25,846 nucleotides of DNA from Micrococcales bacterium UBA2465. GTDB lineage: Bacteria; Actinomycetota; Actinomycetes; Actinomycetales; Microbacteriaceae. Positions within the stretch are counted from its first letter, which is position 1, and every line of letters starts with the position of its first letter. The stretch lies in the NCBI GenBank assembly GCA_002342255.1, contig DDPP01000005.1:20428-46273 (forward strand). Direction: 5' to 3'. The notes beneath the pieces were generated by a model. It did not search any database. It was not told the origin of the DNA and was given only the letters and a program-made list of their open reading frames with translations. Below are positions 17,453-24,159 of the stretch, piece by piece. The translations under genes were made by a program, and so were the position numbers.

Positions 17453-18660
17453 TAGTCATCACCTAGGAAACCGAAATACTTACCAACTGTTTCCATATCC
17501 TTATCCCCGCGTCCACTGAGATTCACCAAAATGTTCGAACCGGCAGGAAGCCTATTTCCTTCCTTAATAATCCCGGCGAGAGCGTGAGCGGTTTCTATGG
17601 CTGCGATAATTCCCTCGGTTTCCGCTAGTGCCTTTAGTGCCTGCATAGCTTCATCGTCGGTGACACCAAAGTATTCAGCTCTCTGCAAATCCTTAAGCCA
17701 AGAGTGTTCTGGTCCTACTCCTGGATAATCTAGTCCCGCTGAGATCGAGTGGCTTTCAAGTGTCTGCCCGTCTTCGTCTTGGAGCATGTAGCTCTTAGCT
17801 CCATGCAATACACCGATTTTTCCTTTACTAAGCGTTGCGGCATGCATACCGGTGTCAACTCCATGGCCGGCAGCTTCAAATCCCCAAAGCCTTACATCTT
17901 CATCGAGGAAAGCGTGGAAAATACCTATTGCATTTGAACCTCCGCCAACACAAGCTGCAACGACATCGGGAAGTTTTCCAGTCAGCTCCAACATTTGTAC
18001 TCGAGATTCAACTCCGATAACTGAGTGGAAATCTCTGACCATTGTTGGGAAAGGATGTGGCCCAGCAACAGTGCCTAGAAGGTAGTGCGTGTTTTCCACA
18101 TTGGCAACCCAGTCGCGAAGTGCTTCGTTGATTGCATCCTTTAGTGTCTGAGATCCCGTTGTCACTGGAATAACAGTCGCGCCGAGTAGTTTCATTCTGG
18201 CTACATTCAGTGCCTGTCGTTTGGTATCAACTTCTCCCATGTAGACAACGCATTCGAGTCCAAACAATGCAGCTGCCGTAGCTGAAGCTACCCCGTGCTG
18301 TCCAGCACCGGTTTCTGCAATTATTCGAGTCTTCCCCATTCGCTTAGCCAGAAGTGCCTGACCGATAACATTATTTATTTTGTGGCTGCCGGTGTGGTTC
18401 AGATCTTCTCGCTTTAGGAAAACTCGAACATCCCCAACCAACGCTGCGAACTTCGGGACTTCAGTAATCAGTGACGCTCTGCCGACATAGGTTCTATTCA
18501 ATTCGGATAGCTCTGAAGCGAAAGAGGGATCGCTTTTAGCCTGATTGTAGGTATATTCAAGTTCGTCGAGAGCAGCGATTAGTGACTCGGGAACAAATCG
18601 TCCGCCGAATTCACCGAAATATGGCCCCGCCTGGCCTCTCAGGTTGGAGTTTTCACTCAT
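17452..18660 (-). CDS. trpB: Tryptophan synthase beta subunit
   Basis: TrpB joins indole and L-serine to form L-tryptophan using pyridoxal phosphate. The 402-aa protein is full length. Seen: K94 in GSHKINN as the Schiff-base lysine, the following catalytic glutamate E116 in AETGAGQHG, the glycine-rich phosphate loop [10 protein letters not shown], and the C-terminal LSGRGDKD. The amino end [14 protein letters not shown] is the classic TrpB1 form rather than TrpB2. The ATG at 18660 lies three bases after the trpC stop. Tight spacing on both sides places it inside the trpC-trpB-trpA-lgt block. Confidence 0.98.
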   Translation of the reverse strand: MSENSNLRGQAGPYFGEFGGRFVPESLIAALDELEYTYNQAKSDPSFASELSELNRTYVGRASLITEVPKFAALVGDVRVFLKREDLNHTGSHKINNVIGQALLAKRMGKTRIIAETGAGQHGVASATAAALFGLECVVYMGEVDTKRQALNVARMKLLGATVIPVTTGSQTLKDAINEALRDWVANVENTHYLLGTVAGPHPFPTMVRDFHSVIGVESRVQMLELTGKLPDVVAACVGGGSNAIGIFHAFLDEDVRLWGFEAAGHGVDTGMHAATLSKGKIGVLHGAKSYMLQDEDGQTLESHSISAGLDYPGVGPEHSWLKDLQRAEYFGVTDDEAMQALKALAETEGIIAAIETAHALAGIIKEGNRLPAGSNILVNLSGRGDKDMETVGKYFGFLGDD

Positions 18661-18663
18661 GAG

Positions 18664-19449
18664 TCAAATTCTATGCTTTGCAACTGCAGCGAAAGAACGG
18701 ATAAGAGACTCAGGCTCACCTGTGACTAAGGCCTCCCCAACCAGAACCCCTTGAGCTCCATGAATGGCATAGTTCTCAACGTCGTGAACTGTTCTCATAG
18801 CCGACTCTGCTATGGCCAGAGAATCACTCGGGATAAGGGAAATCAAGTTCTCAAATAGTCGAATGTCAGTCTCGAAAGTTCTGAGGTTTCTTGCATTGAC
18901 CCCAATAATCTTGGCCCCCAAATCTGCAGCTATTTTCACTTCCTCTGCGGAATGAGTTTCAACCAAAGCCTGCATGCCAAATGACTCAATGAAGTCGAAT
19001 AGATGACGCAGTTGCGGATGGTTCAGCCCAGCGACAATAAGTAAGACTAAATCAGCACCGAATGCTCTTGCCTCAAGTATTTGATACTCGTTGGCGATAA
19101 AGTCTTTTCTCAAGATTGGCAGTGATACAGCGTTTCTCACCGCCTTCAGGTCGTCTAAGGTTCCCTTGAACTTTCTTTGTTCAGTGAGCACACTTATAGC
19201 CGATGCACCAGAGTTTTGATAGAGCCTGGCTAAGGCAGCAGGATCAGGTATCGGAGCCAAATCGCCTCTAGATGGGGATGCTCGTTTAATCTCGGCGATA
19301 ACATTTACCGAAGAATTTGACTCGAAGACAGTAAGGCTATCCAGAGCTGGAGACTGATTTGAAATGAGCCTCTCAAGTTGCTGCACTGTTACCGACTGAC
19401 TTCTAGTGGCAGCGTCGGCAACGCTACCTGCATACAAGTCATCGAGCAT
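18664..19449 (-). CDS. trpC: Indole-3-glycerol phosphate synthase
   Basis: TrpC closes the indole ring from carboxyphenylamino-deoxyribulose phosphate. The 261-aa protein is the single-domain form, not fused to TrpF. Seen: AEIKRASPSRG with E53 and K55, ILRKDFI with the catalytic lysine K115, ALVETHS, GVNARNL and AESAM near the end, all standard active-site segments. The ATG at 19449 lies three bases after the stop of the small membrane protein gene and has only a weak ribosome-binding site, so it may depend on readthrough of ribosomes from upstream. No trpF is in the window; in many actinobacteria PriA isomerase (HisA) supplies that step, which is a possibility here. Confidence 0.97.
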   Translation of the reverse strand: MLDDLYAGSVADAATRSQSVTVQQLERLISNQSPALDSLTVFESNSSVNVIAEIKRASPSRGDLAPIPDPAALARLYQNSGASAISVLTEQRKFKGTLDDLKAVRNAVSLPILRKDFIANEYQILEARAFGADLVLLIVAGLNHPQLRHLFDFIESFGMQALVETHSAEEVKIAADLGAKIIGVNARNLRTFETDIRLFENLISLIPSDSLAIAESAMRTVHDVENYAIHGAQGVLVGEALVTGEPESLIRSFAAVAKHRI

Positions 19450-19452
19450 TAT

Positions 19453-19671
19453 TTATTTGTTGTTTTTCCCGGCTATGCCGTAACCCATTCTTGATAAAAC
19501 CGCACCAAGAGGTATAGAAACAAGTGTTAAGACGCCCCCGGCCAAAAGCATAATGCCGTTTGAGAAAAGGTAGCCTACGGTTACGATAGTGACGCCAATG
19601 GTGGCAGTTATAACAGCTGTCCAAGCAGCAATTGAATTTCCATGGCTTGTGTCATCGTGTGAGGTATTCAT
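19453..19671 (-). CDS. Small HGxxPAAW-like membrane protein of the trp cluster
   Basis: This 72-aa protein has two hydrophobic segments (about 17-36 and 39-60) with a short turn and a basic C-terminus. Just before the first one it carries HGNSIAAW (10-17), which resembles the HGxxPAAW motif of small actinobacterial proteins found between trpE and trpC; here the proline is isoleucine. The function of that family is unknown, and I do not propose one. The ATG at 19671 has an AGGAAAGG Shine-Dalgarno eight bases upstream, which supports real translation. It lies 36 bases after trpE and three before trpC. The larger Trp-associated membrane protein often found here in actinobacteria is absent. Confidence 0.82.
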   Translation of the reverse strand: MNTSHDDTSHGNSIAAWTAVITATIGVTIVTVGYLFSNGIMLLAGGVLTLVSIPLGAVLSRMGYGIAGKNNK

Positions 19672-19707
19672 CTAATTACCTTTCCTATGTTGCAATCTTA
19701 ACAAGTC

Positions 19708-21213
19708 TCAGCCTGCAAAATTACTGTTTGCCTGATTAATGGCGCGCAAAACAGCAGATGCCTTGGCAATTGTTTCCTTGTATTCGCTTTCGGGATCAGA
19801 ATCAAGCACAATTCCAGCGCCAGCTTGTACATAAGCGATTCCATCTCGAATTAGTCCAGTTCTGATGGCAATTGCCAAATCTGCGTTTCCTGCGAAATCC
19901 AAATATCCAACTACCCCGCCGAAAACTCCGCGTTTTTCCGGCTCTAACTCTTCGATGATCTCAAGAGCTCGTGGTTTGGGAGCGCCAGAGAGTGTTCCTG
20001 CTGGAAATGTTGCTTTGAGCAAATCAATTGGGGTTGAGTCGGCCTTTAAGCTCCCCCGAACATCAGAAACTAGATGCATAACGTGGCTGAAGCGCTCTAC
20101 GTTCATGAATTTCCGAACAGAAATAGAGTCAGGTTCGCAAACCTTTAGTAAGTCGTTCCGCGCTAAATCAACAAGCATGAGATGCTCCGCTTGTTCCTTC
20201 CTATCCGCTAGAAGTTCCTTAGCCAAGGTGTCATCCTCATCGGGGCTTGCTCCGCGCGGTCTGGAACCAGCAATCGGGTGCATTGTGACTTCCCCAGATT
20301 GAGTTTTCACTAAAGCCTCAGGTGAGGAGCCGACAACGCAATAGCGCCCCCTTGAGTCTTTGAAGTTCAACAAATACATGTATGGGCTCGGATTAATGGA
20401 GCGCAATACCCTGTAGACATCGATGGGTTTGGCTATCACTGGAACTTCAAACCTTTGTGAAATAACTACTTGGAATACATCACCAATGCGGACATACTCC
20501 TTGGCTTTCAAAACCGCATCCATGAACTCTTGCTGAGTTTGATTACTAGTAACAACCTCGGAGCTAATCTGGCCTTCCGAGAAGAATTCCGCTTGTGTTG
20601 GGGTCTGCAGAGTCTCTCGAATCCTATCAATTCTTGCTAGAGCGCTTTCATATTCACTTTCACTATCCTGGCCATCGGTGCAGTATATGTTCGAGACAAT
20701 CAACAAACTGTTCTCTGAGTGATCGATGACAACAAGGTCACGAATCAGCTGCAAATGCATGGTCGGGGAATAATATGGACTCTCTTTATGGTTTTCAATT
20801 TGCTCTATCTGACGAATTAACTCCCACCCAAATAATCCAACCAAGCCTGAGATCAGAGGTGGAAGATCCTCAGTTTCTAGAGCACGCCAAGATGCTTGCA
20901 CAACTTTTATAAGGTCTAGAGGGTCACTAGGTGTGGCAACACTTCTGGGAAAGAGTAACTCGGGGCTGGTGATCTCTATTCCGAGGTCTGAAAAAATTAT
21001 TTCACTGCGAGATTCAATTCCAATGAAGCTGTATCTTGACCAAACGCCTTGATCGGCAGACTCCAAAAGAAAAGTAGAAGCTTCTGTGTCTGAAAACTTT
21101 TCGAAGATCCCAATAGGGGTTTCGTGTCCGCCGAAGATTTTTTCTATCACAGGAATCACTGCACCAGGCTTAGCAAGTGCAATGACTTCGTTTCTGGTCA
21201 AATTAAGGGTCAT
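19708..21213 (-). CDS. trpE: Anthranilate synthase component I
   Basis: TrpE makes anthranilate from chorismate, using ammonia delivered by the glutamine amidotransferase TrpG. The 501-aa protein is the unfused form. Seen: LLES (49-52) in the amino-terminal domain, the segment that binds tryptophan for feedback inhibition; and the chorismate-site motifs GSSPEALVK, HPIAGSRPRG, DLARNDL, FPAGTLSGAPKPRA and GIVLDSDPESEYKE. No trpG or trpD is present in the window. The ATG at 21213 shares one base with the rpe stop (TGATG), so no leader peptide, attenuator or T-box fits directly upstream. Regulation is probably by enzyme feedback or by a distant promoter. Confidence 0.97.
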   Translation of the reverse strand: MTLNLTRNEVIALAKPGAVIPVIEKIFGGHETPIGIFEKFSDTEASTFLLESADQGVWSRYSFIGIESRSEIIFSDLGIEITSPELLFPRSVATPSDPLDLIKVVQASWRALETEDLPPLISGLVGLFGWELIRQIEQIENHKESPYYSPTMHLQLIRDLVVIDHSENSLLIVSNIYCTDGQDSESEYESALARIDRIRETLQTPTQAEFFSEGQISSEVVTSNQTQQEFMDAVLKAKEYVRIGDVFQVVISQRFEVPVIAKPIDVYRVLRSINPSPYMYLLNFKDSRGRYCVVGSSPEALVKTQSGEVTMHPIAGSRPRGASPDEDDTLAKELLADRKEQAEHLMLVDLARNDLLKVCEPDSISVRKFMNVERFSHVMHLVSDVRGSLKADSTPIDLLKATFPAGTLSGAPKPRALEIIEELEPEKRGVFGGVVGYLDFAGNADLAIAIRTGLIRDGIAYVQAGAGIVLDSDPESEYKETIAKASAVLRAINQANSNFAG

Positions 21214-21875
21214 CAGTTCGAATTTTCGCCCTCTATAGCAAGCCTTCTCAGGGTATCGATAGCAATTCTTCGGTCTGAATGCTTGAATACCGCCGAACCA
21301 GCGACAAATGTATCCGCTCCTAAGGCGGCCAAGGTTTTGATGTTGCTTTCGTCTACTCCTCCATCAACCTGCAACCAAACATCGGAATTGCCAAGCAATT
21401 CTCTAGCTTGAACAATCTTCTCCAAGCTTTCAATAATGAAAGATTGACCCCCGAAGCCTGGTTCAACTGACATGATGAGGACCTGATCGAAGTGCTGGTA
21501 AATGTCTTCAAGAACAGCTACTGAAGTGGCAGGTTTGATTGAAATTCCAGCTCTTACCCCACAGTCATGGATAGATTTCGCTGTATCAATAGGATTTTCA
21601 CAGGCCTCATAATGAACAGTTACAGAGAAGACGCCAGCACTGGCGTATTCCTTAGCCCAAAAATCCGGGTTTTCGAGCATTAGGTGAACATCTAGCGGAA
21701 TGGTAGAGATCTCTTGCATACGTCTGACCATTGGTAACCCGAAAGTCATGTTTGGAACGAAGTGTCCGTCCATAACATCGACGTGTATTCCATCCGCGTT
21801 GCCAATCGAGTCGAACTCAGATTGGAAATTGACAAAATCAGCACTGAGAATGCTGGGTTGGATTCGTATTGCCAT
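21213..21875 (-). CDS. rpe: Ribulose-phosphate 3-epimerase
   Basis: Rpe interconverts ribulose 5-phosphate and xylulose 5-phosphate in the pentose phosphate pathway. The 220-aa TIM barrel shows all expected site residues: S8 in PSILSADF, H31 and D33 in HVDVMDGHFVPN, H64 in DVHLM, the MSVEPGFGGQ loop and QVDGGV with the second catalytic aspartate. The ATG at 21875 is 16 bases downstream of rsmB. TAGGGT lies six bases before the ATG and could be a leaderless -10; AGGATAGGG in the same place is also a possible, rather distant, Shine-Dalgarno. The stop overlaps the trpE start by one base. Confidence 0.97.
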   Translation of the reverse strand: MAIRIQPSILSADFVNFQSEFDSIGNADGIHVDVMDGHFVPNMTFGLPMVRRMQEISTIPLDVHLMLENPDFWAKEYASAGVFSVTVHYEACENPIDTAKSIHDCGVRAGISIKPATSVAVLEDIYQHFDQVLIMSVEPGFGGQSFIIESLEKIVQARELLGNSDVWLQVDGGVDESNIKTLAALGADTFVAGSAVFKHSDRRIAIDTLRRLAIEGENSN

Positions 21876-21887
21876 GACTAAACCCTA
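21876..21887 (-). promoter_or_regulatory. Possible leaderless -10 element before rpe-trpE
   Basis: On the minus strand TAGGGT (21882-21887) is followed by TTAGTC and the rpe ATG, matching TAnnnT at the leaderless distance. It would give an internal entry point for rpe and the trp genes. It lacks the CAAGT prefix seen at three other starts and no -35 is visible, so the purine run may equally be a ribosome-binding site. Confidence 0.25.
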
Positions 21888-21891
21888 TCCT

Positions 21892-23241
21892 CTACTTAGT
21901 CAGTAGAGCCATGAACATTGAGTCGGTATTGTCTCTCTGGGTGTGTAATTGCACTGTTTTTCGGCCAGAAGGTAGAGAGCCTCTCATGAATTTCTTATTC
22001 ATGTGACCCGTAAAATCTAGGACTTCGGCTCCGAATTTCCTACTCGCCTTGTCGATTACTGCGGTTGTTTCGGAAAGGTGTGGTGAACAAGTGACGTATA
22101 GGAGTAAACCGCCAGGCTTTAGCGCCTTCAAGCCACTTGCAATGAGAGAGAGTTGCAATTCAGTCAAATCCTTTAAGTCACCGGGTTGTTTTCTCCATCT
22201 AGCTTCAGGTCGTCTACGAAGTGCCCCGAGACCTGTGCAGGGAGCATCGATGAGAATCCGGTCATAGGAATCAGGAAAATCGTCTCCAATCGAAATTCCA
22301 TCCTTCTGCGTCACCTTGAAGTTCCCTAGTGGAGAGAGAACTTTTGAAACTAGCTCAGCTCGGTGAGGCAAAATCTCATTGGCCTCGAAAATGGCATCTT
22401 GTTGTTGCGCGAGAGCAGCTAACAGCGCTGCCTTGCCCCCTGGTCCAGCACACATGTCGAGCCACTTCTCTTCTTTTCTTATTTGATCGTAGGTCGCTAA
22501 GCCTAATGCGGCAAGTTGGGAGCCCTCATCTTGAACCCGCACTGAACCATCAGTGAAGCCTTGCAATTCCGAGGGGTTTCCACTTTCAATGTTGAATCCA
22601 AAGGGGCTGAACTGGTTTAGGTTGTTATCTTTCTCGTATTGGTTCACATTAGCCCGACCTGGCAAGGCGACTAGATTCACCGCTGGTGGAATGTTGTTTA
22701 CTGCTAATAGTGATTCAAGATCATCCTTGAGACCGTCGACAGCCATCGATTGACTGAGCGCAGCAATAATCCACTCGGGATGAGAGTATCTAATTGAAAG
22801 TTGCTCGTTCTTAGTTTTTCCGTTGGAAAGTATCTCGACCCAGTCTGCTAAATTGCGCTCCGACACTCTTCTGAGAATTCCATTAGCAAAGCCAACTACT
22901 TTTTCCCCGCAGTTGTTCCTAACCAGGTCAACAGTTTCACTGATTGCAGCATGATTCGGAACTCTCATATTCAATAGTTGATGCGAACCAAGGCGAAGGC
23001 AATTTAGTAGAACTATATCTATTTGACTTACCGATCTGGACGATACAGAGTCAATTATGGTGTCGTAGGTAAGTTGCCAACGAATCGCCCCGAAACCTAA
23101 CTCTTGGGCGAAGTTAGCATCTCTTGAATCGAGCTTTGCTTGGCTTATCAATTTCGGCATCAGCAGATTAGCGTATGCGTTTTCAATCGATACCCGACAA
23201 ACCAGATCTAGCGCAAGCTGTCTCGAGTTAGTAGAAATCAA
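21892..23241 (-). CDS. rsmB: 16S rRNA (cytosine-967) C5-methyltransferase
   Basis: RsmB (Sun/Fmu) methylates C967 of 16S rRNA with S-adenosylmethionine. Seen: an N-terminal NusB-like RNA-binding domain (RQLALDLVCRV through GFANGILRRV), then a Rossmann methyltransferase with motif I WLDMCAGPGGKAALL, motif IV DAPCTGLGALRRRPEARW with the release cysteine, and motif VI LYVTCSPH with the catalytic cysteine. I choose TTG at 23241 (449 aa): it overlaps the fmt stop as TTGA, has CGGGAG seven bases upstream, and puts the family's RQLALDLL segment near the amino end. A TTG at 23277 would add twelve unlikely residues inside fmt. It lies 16 bases before rpe. Confidence 0.94.
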   Translation of the reverse strand: MISTNSRQLALDLVCRVSIENAYANLLMPKLISQAKLDSRDANFAQELGFGAIRWQLTYDTIIDSVSSRSVSQIDIVLLNCLRLGSHQLLNMRVPNHAAISETVDLVRNNCGEKVVGFANGILRRVSERNLADWVEILSNGKTKNEQLSIRYSHPEWIIAALSQSMAVDGLKDDLESLLAVNNIPPAVNLVALPGRANVNQYEKDNNLNQFSPFGFNIESGNPSELQGFTDGSVRVQDEGSQLAALGLATYDQIRKEEKWLDMCAGPGGKAALLAALAQQQDAIFEANEILPHRAELVSKVLSPLGNFKVTQKDGISIGDDFPDSYDRILIDAPCTGLGALRRRPEARWRKQPGDLKDLTELQLSLIASGLKALKPGGLLLYVTCSPHLSETTAVIDKASRKFGAEVLDFTGHMNKKFMRGSLPSGRKTVQLHTQRDNTDSMFMALLTK

Positions 23242-24149
23242 ACTAAGTCTCCCGGGTCTCGCAGCCCACGCAACCAATCTTTCCCGGACATGACAGTTTT
23301 GCCTGATGGTTGGACTTCAAGGAGCTCTATTGCCGAACCTGATCCGCATCCGATGATTGCCCTTTCCATTGATAGAACTTCACCTGGGTGGTCCGATTCA
23401 ACATAGGCTGTCACAGCTCTAAGAATTCTTATGGGCTGGTCAGCATATGTGAACCAGGCCATTGGTTCAGGATTCATACCCTGAATGAAGTTCACCACGT
23501 CTCTGGCGTCTTTCTTAAAGTCAACTCTTGCCTGATCCCTAAGAATTTTTGGCGCAAAAGTTGCTTGACCCTGCTGTTCCGTCAGTGTTCCTAATCCGTT
23601 GTAAATTTTAGGCAGCTCCTGATTCAACAAAGTGGATCCTAATTCGCTCATTCGACTGATTAGCCCTCCTGCTGACTCTGCGGGTTCAATTGAAACGGGT
23701 AACGATGCGACGATTGGTCCAGTATCCATACCTTCATCAATTTTGAACAGCGTTATCCCGGTTTCTCTGAGACCCTCGATGATCGCATGCTGAACTGGTG
23801 CTGCACCGCGAAAAGCTGGTAGCAGGCTGTAGTGCAGGTTGAACCAGCCATTTGGTAGAGCGGATAAGGCACGTGTACTCAAAATCGTGCCGTAGGCAAC
23901 TACTACTGCCAACTCAGCACCGGTAGCCAGAATCCTAAAGATAGTATCCTCAGTCACTCGATTACTTTTGATGACAGGAAGACCTAAGTTTTCCGCCTCC
24001 AAGGCAACAGCTGAAGGAGTAAGAATTTTCTTTCTGCCAACCTGAGAATCTTCACGAGTCAATACAGCAACGACGTGGTGCTTGTTGGCTATCAAGTTCC
24101 TGAGAACTATGGCAGCACTAGGCGGTGTCCCAGCAAAAAGTATGTTCAT
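23238..24149 (-). CDS. fmt: Methionyl-tRNA formyltransferase
   Basis: Fmt formylates Met-tRNA(fMet) using 10-formyltetrahydrofolate for translation initiation. The 303-aa protein shows MNILFAGTPP at the amino end, the folate-site signature NLHYSLLPAFRGAAP (104-118) with catalytic N104 and H106, and D142 in EGMDTGP. The C-terminal OB-like tRNA-binding domain follows (ARDVVNFIQGMNPEPMAWF onward). The ATG at 24149 has AGGG eight bases upstream and gives the standard amino end; an earlier in-frame codon would add ten residues overlapping priA. It lies ten bases after the priA stop and its own stop overlaps the rsmB start. Peptide deformylase, often beside fmt, is not present here. Confidence 0.96.
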   Translation of the reverse strand: MNILFAGTPPSAAIVLRNLIANKHHVVAVLTREDSQVGRKKILTPSAVALEAENLGLPVIKSNRVTEDTIFRILATGAELAVVVAYGTILSTRALSALPNGWFNLHYSLLPAFRGAAPVQHAIIEGLRETGITLFKIDEGMDTGPIVASLPVSIEPAESAGGLISRMSELGSTLLNQELPKIYNGLGTLTEQQGQATFAPKILRDQARVDFKKDARDVVNFIQGMNPEPMAWFTYADQPIRILRAVTAYVESDHPGEVLSMERAIIGCGSGSAIELLEVQPSGKTVMSGKDWLRGLRDPGDLV

Positions 24150-24159
24150 CTGCTCAGCC

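Noticed and set aside
19439..19624. Alternative 61-codon frame overlapping the small trp-cluster membrane protein
   Set aside because: The other frame has a good Shine-Dalgarno, two membrane segments and an HGxxPAAW-like motif; this one has none of these.
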